From the NCBI GenBank assembly GCA_019751895.1, contig JAIEMU010000138.1, positions 1 to 35,591 of the forward strand: a stretch of DNA of 35,591 bases, read 5' to 3'. Numbering within the stretch: the first letter of the stretch is position 1; each line of letters starts with the position of its first letter. The DNA comes from Sphingobacteriaceae bacterium. GTDB lineage: Bacteria; Bacteroidota; Bacteroidia; Sphingobacteriales; Sphingobacteriaceae. The position numbers and the translations under genes are program-made. Shown one piece after another: positions 1-8,492 of this stretch. A model generated the notes under the pieces. That model worked only from the letters and a program-made list of their open reading frames with translations, searched no databases and was not told where the DNA came from.

Positions 1-2
1 AA

Positions 3-65
3 AAAATGGATAAAATAGATCTGCCAAGTCTCATTACTTTGGTAAATGACTACAACGGCGGATAA
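3..65 (+). CDS. C-terminal tail of an unidentified protein (partial)
   Basis: A plus-strand frame is open from the window edge to a TAA at 63-65 and ends in the residues LVNDYNGG. A symmetric hairpin follows three bases later, which is where a gene end would be expected. An ATG at 6-8 is probably internal, because an isolated 19-residue gene is unlikely. Only about 20 residues are visible, too few to assign a family. It runs convergently towards prolyl-tRNA synthetase. Confidence rests on the stop codon and terminator only. Confidence 0.35.
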   Translation, partial: KMDKIDLPSLITLVNDYNGG

Positions 66-67
66 AA

Positions 68-104
68 AAAATTCTCCTATTCGAATAGTGAATAGGAGAA
101 TTTT
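68..104. terminator. Bidirectional intrinsic terminator
   Basis: A perfect 15-bp inverted repeat, 68-82 against 90-104, has a 7-nt loop and A/T runs on both outer sides, so it can act in both directions. It lies between the stop of the plus-strand gene tail and the stop of proS on the minus strand, and probably serves both. Confidence 0.8.
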
Positions 105-110
105 AATTTC

Positions 111-1583
111 TTAATATGCTCTTGCGAACAAAACTCTTTGAATAGAGGGTTTTCCCGTTAAGATACAAAACCCATCTTCTAATTTATTGTCTAATGGAAT
201 GCATCTAATGGTTGCTTTGGTTTCGTCTTTAATTCTTTTTTCTGTTTCGGCAGTGCCATCCCAGTGGGCAGAAATAAAACCAGCTTTACCGTCTAGCAGT
301 TGTTTAAACTCTTCGTAAGAATTTGCTTCTGTAATGTGCGCCGCTCTATAATCACTCGCTTTTTTGTAAATATTATTTTGAATTTCTTCTAATAAATTTT
401 CAATATAATTGGCTAATCCCTCTTGTGGAACGGTAAATTTTTCTTTGGTGTCTCTTCTCGCCAATTCAACCGTGCCATTTTGCATATCTCTTGCGCCAAT
501 TGCCAAACGAATAGGCACTCCTTTTAATTCGTATTCAGCAAATTTAAAACCAGGTCTTTGGCTCTCTCTATCGTCAAATTTTACAGAAACGCCCATTTTT
601 TTAAGCTCAACAATTAATGTATCTACATAATTGCGTGTATTTTGTAAATCCTCAGCATCTTTATAAACGGGTACAATAACCACTTGAATAGGCGCTAATT
701 TTGGTGGCAATACCAAGCCAGAATCATCGCTATGCGCCATAATCAAAGCGCCGATTAAACGGGTTGAAACTCCCCAAGAAGTAGCCCAAACATGTTCTAA
801 CTTGCCTTCTTTGCTTGTAAATTTCACATCAAAAGCTTTGGCAAAGTTTTGCCCCAAAAAGTGTGACGTTCCTGCCTGCAAAGCTTTTCCATCTTGCATC
901 AAAGCTTCAATGCAATAGGTGTCTAAAGCACCAGCAAAACGTTCGGTAGGTGTTTTTTTCCCTTTCACAACAGGCAGTCCCATCCAGTTTTCAGCAAAAT
1001 CAGCATACACATCCAACATTCTTTCGGTTTCTTCTATGGCTTCTTGCGAAGTTGCGTGGGCGGTATGTCCTTCTTGCCACAAAAATTCAGCAGTACGCAA
1101 AAACAAACGCGTTCGCATTTCCCAACGCACTACATTTGCCCATTGATTCACCAAAATTGGCAAATCTCTATACGATTCAATCCAGCCTCTATACGTATTC
1201 CAAATAATGGTTTCAGAAGTTGGACGAACAATTAATTCTTCTTCTAATTTGGCATCCTCATCCACAATAATATTTCCATTGCCATCATTTTTTAAACGAT
1301 AGTGGGTTACTACTGCACATTCCGTAGCAAAACCATCTACGTGAGAGGCTTCTTTAGAAAAATATGACTTCGGGATGAATAATGGGAAATAGGCATTGCT
1401 GTGTCCTGTATCTTTAAATTTTTGATCCAAAACAGCCTGCATTTTCTCCCATATTGAGTATCCATAAGGTTTTATCACCATACATCCTCTAACAGATGAA
1501 TGTTCTGCTAAATCAGCTTTAAGAACAATATCATTGTACCACTGCGAATAATCCTCTTCTTTACTTGTGATGCCTTTACTCAT
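111..1583 (-). CDS. proS: Prolyl-tRNA synthetase (short, archaeal/eukaryote-like type)
   Basis: This cytoplasmic class II aminoacyl-tRNA synthetase charges tRNA-Pro with proline. The 490-residue protein shows the class II core with RPTSE followed by the arginine-containing motif-2 region ([22 protein letters not shown]), then an anticodon-binding domain and the characteristic C-terminal end FARAY. It belongs to the shorter ProRS type without the editing insertion of E. coli ProRS. The C-terminal region resembles the zinc-like domain of this type but has few cysteines. The ATG at 1581-1583 ([11 protein letters not shown]) is preferred. The longer frame to 1646 adds 21 hydrophobic/basic residues not expected in the family and would start upstream of a TAAATTTG promoter element at 1634-1641. 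It stands alone and is divergent from the lipoprotein gene at 1691. Confidence 0.95.
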   Translation of the reverse strand: MSKGITSKEEDYSQWYNDIVLKADLAEHSSVRGCMVIKPYGYSIWEKMQAVLDQKFKDTGHSNAYFPLFIPKSYFSKEASHVDGFATECAVVTHYRLKNDGNGNIIVDEDAKLEEELIVRPTSETIIWNTYRGWIESYRDLPILVNQWANVVRWEMRTRLFLRTAEFLWQEGHTAHATSQEAIEETERMLDVYADFAENWMGLPVVKGKKTPTERFAGALDTYCIEALMQDGKALQAGTSHFLGQNFAKAFDVKFTSKEGKLEHVWATSWGVSTRLIGALIMAHSDDSGLVLPPKLAPIQVVIVPVYKDAEDLQNTRNYVDTLIVELKKMGVSVKFDDRESQRPGFKFAEYELKGVPIRLAIGARDMQNGTVELARRDTKEKFTVPQEGLANYIENLLEEIQNNIYKKASDYRAAHITEANSYEEFKQLLDGKAGFISAHWDGTAETEKRIKDETKATIRCIPLDNKLEDGFCILTGKPSIQRVLFARAY

Positions 1584-1633
1584 AATTTTATTGAAATAAT
1601 TTTTGTTTACCTTTGTTGTATAATTAATGAGGA

Positions 1634-1641
1634 CAAATTTA
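1634..1641 (-). promoter_or_regulatory. Candidate -7 promoter element for proS
   Basis: The minus strand reads TAAATTTG, an exact match to the Bacteroidota -7 consensus TAnnTTTG. It lies about 50 bases upstream of the chosen proS start, giving a leader of roughly 45 nt. No well-spaced -33 TTG was found. The plus strand has a 7/8 match (TACATTTA, 1642-1649) facing the divergent gene at 1691, so this may be a back-to-back promoter region. Confidence 0.4.
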
Positions 1642-1690
1642 TACATTTATACCTACATATTTTAATCACAGTTCGTAAAACGTTACAATC

Positions 1691-2686
1691 ATGAAAACCA
1701 ACGCCCTAAAAGTTGCTGCATTAATTGTTTTTAGCACGCTACTGTATTCTTGTGATGTGTCAAGATTAGCACAACAAAACACTGACGATGACGTGTATAA
1801 CACGAAAGCCGAAAGGATTGTCTATACACCACCTAAAAGAGACACCACCCGAACCAATTACATCACCACCGAGCCTTATTATGAAGCGGAGGAGATTGTT
1901 TATACCACAAGATTTAATCGTTTTAATGAGCCTGTTCGCAGAAGATACAATAATTTCTACTACGACAACAATCTATACAGTAGTTTTTATAGCGATTTTG
2001 ATTTTGGCGTAGGTTTATCCTTCGATATTTACAATCCCTATCGTTTTATACAGCCTTTGTATTATTACGATAATTTTTGGTCGTATAGACCAAATTACTG
2101 GAATCCATATTTCAACAATAGTTTTTGGTCATATAGAAACAATTATTGGGGTCCTTATTCTTATTACGATAATTATTGGGGTGGTGGATTTTATGGTAAT
2201 AATTATTGGGGCGGTGGATTTTATGGTAATAACTTTTGGGGAGGCGGGTTTTATGGAAACAATTATTGGGGAGGTGGATTTTATGGCAACAATTATTGGG
2301 GCCGCGGCTTCAACAACTATTACCGCAATCCAAACTATGGCGCTAGACCAAGCAGAGGTTCAGAAAATACGCTATACAATTCCAATCAAAACAATGGCTA
2401 TTACAATGGAGGAAGAGGCAGCAGAAGCGAAAATTACAATCCAAACAATCAGGATGTAGGACGCCCAAGCAGAACGGGATATGTACCTGAACGAGAAGCC
2501 ATACCAAATAACAGAAGAAGCGACGACAATACCCGCAGCAACAACTACGAAAGACCAAGCAGAGAAGGCAATGCCCCAACTCGTGACAGTCGCCCAAGTT
2601 ATACCCCTAGCAACAGCGGAGGTTCTTCAGGTGGCGCAAGATCATCGGGCGGAGGCGGAGGCGGAAGACCTTCCAGAGGTGGATAA
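1691..2686 (+). CDS. Repeat-rich Tyr/Asn/Gly lipoprotein
   Basis: This 331-residue predicted lipoprotein has an N-terminal hydrophobic segment ending in the lipobox LLYSC, so Cys21 would be lipidated and the protein anchored to a membrane, probably the outer one. After an acidic linker the middle (about residues 85-215) is dominated by Tyr, Asn, Trp and Phe. It includes four tandem copies of the decapeptide NYWGGGFYGN. The C-terminal 110 residues are Ser/Arg/Asn/Gly-rich and end in a run of glycines, so they are probably disordered. No enzymatic domain is recognised. It lies 35 bp upstream of an OmpP1/FadL-like barrel gene on the same strand, with no terminator between, so the two are probably co-transcribed. 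A surface or periplasmic structural role is plausible but is inference only. Confidence 0.8.
   Translation: MKTNALKVAALIVFSTLLYSCDVSRLAQQNTDDDVYNTKAERIVYTPPKRDTTRTNYITTEPYYEAEEIVYTTRFNRFNEPVRRRYNNFYYDNNLYSSFYSDFDFGVGLSFDIYNPYRFIQPLYYYDNFWSYRPNYWNPYFNNSFWSYRNNYWGPYSYYDNYWGGGFYGNNYWGGGFYGNNFWGGGFYGNNYWGGGFYGNNYWGRGFNNYYRNPNYGARPSRGSENTLYNSNQNNGYYNGGRGSRSENYNPNNQDVGRPSRTGYVPEREAIPNNRRSDDNTRSNNYERPSREGNAPTRDSRPSYTPSNSGGSSGGARSSGGGGGGRPSRGG
2171..2310 (+). repeat. In-frame 30-bp tandem repeat inside the lipoprotein gene
   Basis: Four complete 30-bp units (2171-2200, 2201-2230, 2231-2260, 2261-2290) and a partial fifth encode NYWGGGFYGN repeats. Units differ at a few positions, mostly synonymous (for example ggtggt/ggcggt/ggaggc), with one Tyr-to-Phe change. 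This suggests selection for the peptide after an older expansion rather than very recent slippage. Confidence 0.9.
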
Positions 2687-2721
2687 ATTTTAAAATCAAT
2701 TAAATTCAATACAACAATCAG

Positions 2722-4251
2722 ATGAAAAAAATTAGCCTTACATTATTAGTTGCTACTTTTGGTTTCAGTGCAACAACTTTCGCACAATACGCAGGCGATG
2801 CCTTGCGTTTTTCGCAAACCAATTATGGTAGCAATGCCCGTTTTAAAGCCATGGGAAATGCCCAAGTGGGCGTAGGTGGCGATATGAGTTCGATGAGTGC
2901 CAACCCTGCAGGTTTGGGCTTGATGACCAAATCAGATTTTAGCTTAACCCCTGAATTTAACAGCGCCAACGCTCAATCAACTTTCTTGGGCGAACAAAGC
3001 GACAACAGCAGATTGAAACTAAACTTCAATCAAATTGGTGCTGCATTTTACTTACCAATGTTTACCTCAAGTAAAAGAAAACCAGGTTCAGACGAAATTA
3101 TTAGCTTTGTGTTTGGTTTGGGATACAACCGAAACAACGATTTTAATATCGAAAACTACCATTCGGGAACTAATTACAGTAATTCTATTAATAATTACTT
3201 TGCAGAATTAGGAGGTAGTACCACACCAAACACCTTACCTACAGATGGTGAGCGTCGCCTTGCAAGACCCGCTTTTGATGATTACAATATAAATTATGAT
3301 GCCACAAATGCAAAATATACTTCAGGTATAAATACAAAAGAAGGAGTATTACAATCAAGAAATGACAGAAAAAGTGGTGGAACTTCAGAATTTAACATTT
3401 CAAGCGCATTGAATTTAGGTAATCAGCTTTATTTTGGTTTAAGTTTGGGTATTGTGAGTGTAAGATACAGAAGTGAGGCTAGCTATGAAGAAAATGGATG
3501 GGCGAATAGGTACAACGACAAAGGGGTTCAACTAGCGGATGTGAAATACAATTCATTTTACAATCAAACACAAGAAACCAGGGGCTCGGGTGTGAATTTG
3601 AAACTTGGGGTAATGTATAAACCTGCGCCTTTTTTTAGAGTGGGTGCTACCCTACACACGCCATCTTGGATACAAATAACCGATTCTTACACCGAAGGTT
3701 TAGACAATACCAAAACACAAGATGGATCCGCCTATTCTCAAATTTATGATTTTGAGTATGCAATTACCACGCCTTTAAAAGCCTCTTTAGGTACAAGTTT
3801 TATCATTGGCAACAGTGCCATCATCAGTGCCGATGTGGATTATGTAGATTATTCGATGATAAACTTTTCTAGGTCGGCTGCTGCCGAACAAACCCTTAAT
3901 ATTGATGTAAATACCATCAATAAAAACAACAAAGAAGTAAGAGATAAATATACGGGAGCGATGAACTATCGTGTAGGTGGTGAATACAAAATCAACCAAT
4001 TTAGTGTGCGTATGGGTTATGGATTGAATGGTAGTCCGTATAAAAACGATGGCAGTGGTTATTTTGACACACAAATTTACAGTGGAGGTTTGGGTTATCG
4101 ATTTGGGGATTATTATTTAGACCTTACTTATCAACAAGTAAAAAACAAAACCAATTATAGCACTTATACTTTGAGCGACAATAGTCACCCAGTAGCTACT
4201 TTTGCGAACACATTTAACAATACCTTTTTAACCTTTGGGGTGAAATTTTAA
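2722..4251 (+). CDS. OmpP1/FadL-family outer-membrane protein
   Basis: This 509-residue outer-membrane beta-barrel has a signal peptide (cleavage near ATTFA/QY) followed by the family-typical N-terminal region (YGSNARFKAMGNAQVGVGGD, then SANPAGLGL). It has many alternating aromatic strands and ends in a terminal Phe-rich strand (TFLTFGVKF). FadL-type proteins carry hydrophobic compounds such as long-chain fatty acids across the outer membrane. Bacteroidota homologues are often annotated as hemin receptor or OmpP1, and the substrate cannot be told from sequence. It follows the repeat lipoprotein by 35 bp and is closed by a strong terminator at 4272-4308. Confidence 0.85.
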   Translation: MKKISLTLLVATFGFSATTFAQYAGDALRFSQTNYGSNARFKAMGNAQVGVGGDMSSMSANPAGLGLMTKSDFSLTPEFNSANAQSTFLGEQSDNSRLKLNFNQIGAAFYLPMFTSSKRKPGSDEIISFVFGLGYNRNNDFNIENYHSGTNYSNSINNYFAELGGSTTPNTLPTDGERRLARPAFDDYNINYDATNAKYTSGINTKEGVLQSRNDRKSGGTSEFNISSALNLGNQLYFGLSLGIVSVRYRSEASYEENGWANRYNDKGVQLADVKYNSFYNQTQETRGSGVNLKLGVMYKPAPFFRVGATLHTPSWIQITDSYTEGLDNTKTQDGSAYSQIYDFEYAITTPLKASLGTSFIIGNSAIISADVDYVDYSMINFSRSAAAEQTLNIDVNTINKNNKEVRDKYTGAMNYRVGGEYKINQFSVRMGYGLNGSPYKNDGSGYFDTQIYSGGLGYRFGDYYLDLTYQQVKNKTNYSTYTLSDNSHPVATFANTFNNTFLTFGVKF

Positions 4252-4271
4252 ATCCCTAAATCTAAAAAACC

Positions 4272-4308
4272 AAATCGGGCTATCTTTATTGAAAAGGTAG
4301 CCCGATTT
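4272..4308. terminator. Bidirectional terminator between the FadL-like gene and the anti-sigma gene
   Basis: An 11-bp perfect stem (4272-4282 with 4298-4308), extendable by further pairs including one G-T, is followed by a T run on the plus strand and preceded by A residues. The convergent genes ending at 4251 (plus) and 4323 (minus) can both use it. Confidence 0.8.
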
Positions 4309-4322
4309 TTTTGGTTTAAAAA

Positions 4323-4805
4323 TTAGCTTTTAGTTTTTCGCCTGAGGTAGGTATCTGCAAAAACCAAAGCCAATACCACATCAAAAAACATAAACAGGTA
4401 TAAAAATATTGGGTTGCTTATCTTTTGAAATCCTATTTTTGGGAAATCGATATTCAAACCTAAATTTGAGGCTTTAATGCTGGTTTTAGAAAGCGAATAA
4501 GCCAACATTAAAACAATAGAAAGCACAAAAAAACCTGCAATGGCATAAATCAATTGCGTATTAATTTTGGTTTTCATCACCTTAGGGCTCATTTCTAAGT
4601 TTACCTTTTCCATCACATTTCTGGTAAACGACATCGAGGGTTCTTCCAAATCATCCGTTTCGAGCATTTTTTGCAAAGCACTCAACTCGGCATATAAAGC
4701 CGCATAATCGGCATTTAAACTGATTTTTAATTCAATTTCTAATTTCTCATTTGCCGTACAATTACCATCTAGGTAATCCCACAGTTGTTCTTCTATCGTT
4801 TTCAT
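4323..4805 (-). CDS. Putative anti-sigma factor, membrane protein
   Basis: This 160-residue protein is translationally coupled to the ECF sigma gene: its ATG shares an ATGA overlap (4802-4805) with the sigma stop. That decides the start over an in-frame ATG three codons earlier. The N-terminal 60 residues (LWDYLDGNCTANEK, then an amphipathic stretch) resemble the cytoplasmic sigma-binding part of anti-sigma factors and begin with the usual 'WxYLDG' pattern. The HxxxCxxC zinc motif of ZAS proteins is absent. Two hydrophobic segments at about residues 83-104 and 132-152 predict two membrane spans with a short loop between. The role (holding the sigma factor at the inner membrane until a signal) is inferred from gene order and architecture. 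Confidence 0.75.
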   Translation of the reverse strand: MKTIEEQLWDYLDGNCTANEKLEIELKISLNADYAALYAELSALQKMLETDDLEEPSMSFTRNVMEKVNLEMSPKVMKTKINTQLIYAIAGFFVLSIVLMLAYSLSKTSIKASNLGLNIDFPKIGFQKISNPIFLYLFMFFDVVLALVFADTYLRRKTKS

Positions 4806-5386
4806 ATTAAACAATTTACTTCCTCTTGCAACAAATGTTGCAATTTATCTTTTAAGCGATGTCTGGCTCTATGCAATTTTACTTTTACGGTATTGCTTTC
4901 CATGTTCAAAGCTTGTGCTATTTCTTCCAAACTTTGTTCGCCTTTGTAAAACAAGGTAATAATGGCGGCATCATCGGGCAGCAGCATTTCGATGGCTTGA
5001 TTGAGATAAACGTGATTGCTTTTTTTATCCAAATCGTCGGCACTGAAAGATGAAATGTGGTTTTCTAATTGTAAAACCGATGTTTCATCGTCTATCGATT
5101 GGGTCTCTACTCTTTTTTTTCTTAAAAATGTCATCGCTGTGGTGTAGGTAATTGTGTAAAGCCAGGTTGTAAACTTTGCAGTTTGTTTAAACGTTCCCAA
5201 AGCTCGATAAGCTTTCACAAAACAATCTTGCGCTATTTCTTCGGCATCTTCACGGTTGCGTGCAAATTTTAAAGCCAAGGTAAACACAAACCGCTGATGG
5301 CGTTTTACCAAAACATTGTATAGCTGAGTTTCGCCCAACAACACTCGGTTAATAATTTCTACATCTGTTTGTATATTTTGCTGCAT
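4802..5386 (-). CDS. ECF (sigma-70 family) RNA polymerase sigma factor
   Basis: This 194-residue alternative sigma factor has region 2 at about residues 23-92 (YNVLVKRHQRFVF, NREDAEEIAQDCFVKAY, TWLYTITYTTAMTFLRKKR). An acidic linker and region 4 follow at about 135-182 (LPDDAAIITLFYKGEQSLEEI, then the helix-turn-helix ending TVKVKLHRARHRLKDKL). Region 3 is missing, as in ECF factors. It binds core RNA polymerase and directs a stress or envelope regulon. The overlapping downstream gene is its likely membrane anti-sigma partner. The sequence upstream (5387-5498) has no exact TAnnTTTG match, so autoregulation from an ECF-type promoter is possible but untested. Confidence 0.92.
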   Translation of the reverse strand: MQQNIQTDVEIINRVLLGETQLYNVLVKRHQRFVFTLALKFARNREDAEEIAQDCFVKAYRALGTFKQTAKFTTWLYTITYTTAMTFLRKKRVETQSIDDETSVLQLENHISSFSADDLDKKSNHVYLNQAIEMLLPDDAAIITLFYKGEQSLEEIAQALNMESNTVKVKLHRARHRLKDKLQHLLQEEVNCLI

Positions 5387-5498
5387 TCTGCCCTTTATGA
5401 CTACCCTTGAATTTAAAAGGTTACAACACGAAAGGTAAATAAAAGATTTATTTCTTTTTTAATTTCCCAATTCTATTTACAATTGGTTATTTTGCACC

Positions 5499-6650
5499 AT
5501 GCAATTCAAAAAAATACTTGGTCAAGAAAATATTAAACAACAACTTATCAAAACGGTTGAAGAAAACAGAGTTTCACACGCTCAATTGTTTCTTTCGCCT
5601 GAAGGTTGCGGTGCTTTTCCCTTAGCGGTTGCCTATGCGCAGTATATCAATTGCCTACAAAAAACCAATGACGACAGCTGTGGCGAATGCAGCAATTGCC
5701 GAAAATACGAAAAATACATTCACCCTGATTTGCATTTTTCATTTCCATTTTATGCCAAGCACAAAGAAGATACCGCCGAACTTTATATAGAAGAATGGCG
5801 AAATATGTTGCTCGAAAATCCTTATTTCGATTTAAATACTTGGCGTTCGCAAATCAACCCTGAGAAAAGCAAGCAAGCCAACATCAATATTTCGGAATGC
5901 CATAGCATTATCAAAAAACTAAGCTACAAAGCATTTGAGGCAGAAACCAAAGTGCTGATTATGTGGCTACCCGAATATTTAGATAGCCAAGGAAATGCCT
6001 TGCTAAAAATTATTGAGGAACCGCCTGCCAACACGCTTTTTATTTTGGTGGCCAACAACCAAGAAAAAGTATTGTCAACCCTGTTGTCGAGAACACAAAT
6101 AGTAAAAATAAAAGCCTTGCCCAACGAGGTCATCAGTAATTATTTGATGGCAGAAAAATCGTTGGAAGAAGCCGAAGCGCATCAATATAGTTTTTTGGCG
6201 GATGGCAATTTGGTAGAAGCCGAACGATTGGTGCTACACATGGAAGACAAAAGCGCCGACCTATTCACCAATTGGTTGCGTTTGGGTTATGGTAACAAAG
6301 TAACAGACATGATTGCCTTTACGGATGAAATGTCCAGCTGGGGAAGAGAAGGACAAAAAAATTTTTTACGCTATGGAATTAATTTTTTACGTGAGTGTAG
6401 CTTACTGCTCAATGGCGTAGAAGAAATGGTAAAATTACCGCCTAACATACTCGAAACCGCCAAAAAGCTAACTACACATGTGCTTACCCAAAACATGATT
6501 AATGCTTTGGTAATTGAATTAGAAAGCGCACATTACCACGTTGAAAGAAATGCAAACCCAAAAATATTATTTTTAGATGTATCTTTACAGCTGGTAAAAA
6601 TAATTAAATTTAAAACGTTCCCGAAAGGGACTCAATATATACTCGATTAA
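5499..6650 (+). CDS. holB: DNA polymerase III subunit delta-prime
   Basis: This 383-residue clamp-loader subunit is the stator of the complex that loads the beta clamp. The N-terminal AAA+ domain begins FKKILGQENIKQQL. The P-loop position reads SPEGCGAF and lacks the lysine, as expected for delta-prime, which does not hydrolyse ATP. A four-cysteine zinc module (Cys52, Cys61, Cys64, Cys67) follows. The sensor-1/SRC region reads LLSRTQIV, with Thr in place of the usual Cys. The C-terminal collar helices are present. The next gene starts one base after its stop, so it is cotranscribed with ricT. The holB-ricT (yaaT) pairing is a known conserved order in Firmicutes and Bacteroidota and supports both calls. 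Confidence 0.9.
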   Translation: MQFKKILGQENIKQQLIKTVEENRVSHAQLFLSPEGCGAFPLAVAYAQYINCLQKTNDDSCGECSNCRKYEKYIHPDLHFSFPFYAKHKEDTAELYIEEWRNMLLENPYFDLNTWRSQINPEKSKQANINISECHSIIKKLSYKAFEAETKVLIMWLPEYLDSQGNALLKIIEEPPANTLFILVANNQEKVLSTLLSRTQIVKIKALPNEVISNYLMAEKSLEEAEAHQYSFLADGNLVEAERLVLHMEDKSADLFTNWLRLGYGNKVTDMIAFTDEMSSWGREGQKNFLRYGINFLRECSLLLNGVEEMVKLPPNILETAKKLTTHVLTQNMINALVIELESAHYHVERNANPKILFLDVSLQLVKIIKFKTFPKGTQYILD

Positions 6651-6651
6651 T

Positions 6652-7971
6652 ATGGGATGTGGAAGTTGTTCCTCAGGCGGTGGATGTGCCCCTGCAGGTT
6701 GTAAAAGTAATGGTTCTTGTTTAACTGGCGGTTGCCAAAAAATGGAAGTTCACGATTGGCTTTCAAATTTGGATATGCCTACAAACTATACCGCTTTTAA
6801 TATCGTAGAAGTAAAATTTAAAGGTGCAAGAAAAGAGTTTTTTGTAAATACAGAAAATATCTATTTAGAAATAGGCGAATTAGTAGCCGTAGAAGGCCCT
6901 TCGGGAGGTTACGATGTAGGGCACGTTTCGCTTACTGGCGAATTGGTGCGTACACAAATGAAACGCTACAAAACATCTTTAGCGCAAGTAACCCGCAAAA
7001 TTTATAGAAAAGCTACCGAACTAGACGTAAGCAAATGGAAATTAGCCAAAGACCTAGAATGGGAAACCATGCACAAAGCTAGAACTTTGGCCTTAGAACT
7101 GCGCTTATCCATGAAAATTAGTGACGTAGATTATCAAGGCGACAAAACCAAAGCCATCTTTTTTTATACTGCCGATGGACGTGTAGATTTTAGAGAATTG
7201 ATTAAAAGATTGGGCGAAAGTTTCCGCATTAGAATAGAAATGCGCCAAATTGGAATGCGTCAAGAAGCTGGCAGACTAGGCGGAATAGGCTCTTGTGGGC
7301 GAGAATTGTGTTGTTCTACTTGGTTGACCAATTTTAAAACCGTTTCGACCGCAGCAGCGAGATACCAAAATTTATCGCTCAATACCTTGAAACTTGCAGG
7401 GCAGTGCGGAAAGCTAAAATGTTGTTTGAATTATGAATTAGACACTTATTTGGATGCCTTAAAAGACATTCCTGAAAAGGTGGGTTCTTTGCTTACTCAA
7501 TTTGGAGTGGCGAGACACCAAAAAACCGATATCTTCAAAAAAATAATGTGGTTTAGCTATGCCAATCAAGAAGATTGGATTCCTTTGCATGCCGACCGTG
7601 TAAAAGAAATTATGGCAATGAACAAAAAAGGCGAAAAACCGCTTAATTTGAAAGATGAAGCCGCAGAAATTAAACATGCTACCATCGTTGAAAAAATTCC
7701 TGATTATGAAAATGTGGTTGGACAAGACAGTTTAACACGTTTGGACGATAAAAACCGTAATAAAAATAAAAATAACCGCAATCATAAAAACAAAAACAAC
7801 GCAAACAGAGGCGAAAGACCAAACCCTAGCGAAGGAGCAAAAAACAACAACCCTACTGCGGAAAAAACAAACGAAAATGCGGCACCTCGTCCTGCCAACA
7901 AAAAAAATAAAAACCGTAATAAAAAGAAACCAACAAATAAACCCAATGAAAATCCCGTTGTTAGTTCTTAA
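6652..7971 (+). CDS. ricT: RicT/YaaT-like PSP1-domain protein
   Basis: This 439-residue cytoplasmic protein has a PSP1 domain. The N-terminus has six cysteines in 28 residues (Cys3, 6, 12, 17, 23, 28). The core carries the hallmark cysteine motifs CGRELCC (Cys215, 220, 221) and CGKLKCCLNYE (Cys252, 257, 258). In B. subtilis, RicT with RicA and RicF forms a complex binding [4Fe-4S] clusters that affects RNase Y-dependent mRNA maturation; whether that applies in Bacteroidota is unknown. Residues from about 360 to the end are a low-complexity Lys/Asn-rich tail. The gene starts 1 bp after holB, and its last 26 bases overlap the start of gldH. Confidence 0.85.
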   Translation: MGCGSCSSGGGCAPAGCKSNGSCLTGGCQKMEVHDWLSNLDMPTNYTAFNIVEVKFKGARKEFFVNTENIYLEIGELVAVEGPSGGYDVGHVSLTGELVRTQMKRYKTSLAQVTRKIYRKATELDVSKWKLAKDLEWETMHKARTLALELRLSMKISDVDYQGDKTKAIFFYTADGRVDFRELIKRLGESFRIRIEMRQIGMRQEAGRLGGIGSCGRELCCSTWLTNFKTVSTAAARYQNLSLNTLKLAGQCGKLKCCLNYELDTYLDALKDIPEKVGSLLTQFGVARHQKTDIFKKIMWFSYANQEDWIPLHADRVKEIMAMNKKGEKPLNLKDEAAEIKHATIVEKIPDYENVVGQDSLTRLDDKNRNKNKNNRNHKNKNNANRGERPNPSEGAKNNNPTAEKTNENAAPRPANKKNKNRNKKKPTNKPNENPVVSS

Positions 7972-8425
7972 AAAATCGATTTTAGTATTGCTTATGGCTT
8001 GTACATTTTTAAGTTGTACAAACAATCAACACGCATTTGTGACCAAAGATTTTGCCAACGGCAATTGGAATTATGCGAATAAAGTTTTGCTTACCGCCAA
8101 CATTGCGGACGTGAGCAAAAGCTACAATGTATGCGTAACCTTTCGCCATAGCAATCAATATCTTTACTCAAATATCTTTGTGATGTTTCACATAAGGGCT
8201 GCTAATCAGCATTTGTATAAAAGAGTAGAATATACTTTGACGCATCCCGATGGAGAATGGACAGGCAATGGCTCGGGAGATTTGTTTACCGATACTTTTT
8301 TATTGTTGAAAAACTATAAATTCAAAAAAGCAGGGAACTATACCTTTGAAATTGTACAGGATATGCGTGACAATCCCTTAGTGGGGATGAGTGATGTAAA
8401 TCTATTTATTGAAGTAAATAAATAA
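7946..8425 (+). CDS. gldH: Gliding-motility-type lipoprotein GldH
   Basis: This 160-residue lipoprotein has a short basic N-terminus, a hydrophobic core and the lipobox FLSC with Cys24 as the lipidated residue. The mature domain (beta-rich, FRHSNQYLYSNIFV and YTLTHPDGEWTGNGSGD) matches the GldH family. GldH is required for gliding in Flavobacterium and is linked to the type IX secretion/gliding apparatus, but it also occurs in non-gliding Bacteroidota. The ATG at 7946 is chosen because it gives a proper lipoprotein signal; the open frame upstream to 7877 lies inside ricT. The operon holB-ricT-gldH ends at the hairpin at 8442-8476. Confidence 0.85.
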   Translation: MKIPLLVLKKSILVLLMACTFLSCTNNQHAFVTKDFANGNWNYANKVLLTANIADVSKSYNVCVTFRHSNQYLYSNIFVMFHIRAANQHLYKRVEYTLTHPDGEWTGNGSGDLFTDTFLLLKNYKFKKAGNYTFEIVQDMRDNPLVGMSDVNLFIEVNK

Positions 8426-8441
8426 AAAATATTACCCATAA

Positions 8442-8476
8442 AAAAAGGCGATGAAAAATGTTTTCATCGCCTTTTT
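8442..8476. terminator. Bidirectional terminator between gldH and pdhB
   Basis: A perfect 16-bp stem (8442-8457 with 8461-8476) with a 3-nt loop, A-rich on the left and T-rich on the right, lies between convergent gldH and the E1-beta gene. Confidence 0.85.
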
Positions 8477-8492
8477 GCTTTTCATCAAAAGC

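Noticed and set aside
2181-2459. 92-residue frame within the lipoprotein gene
   Set aside because: It is an out-of-frame reading of the 30-bp repeats (MVDFMVIIIGAVDF...), a product of the repeat itself.
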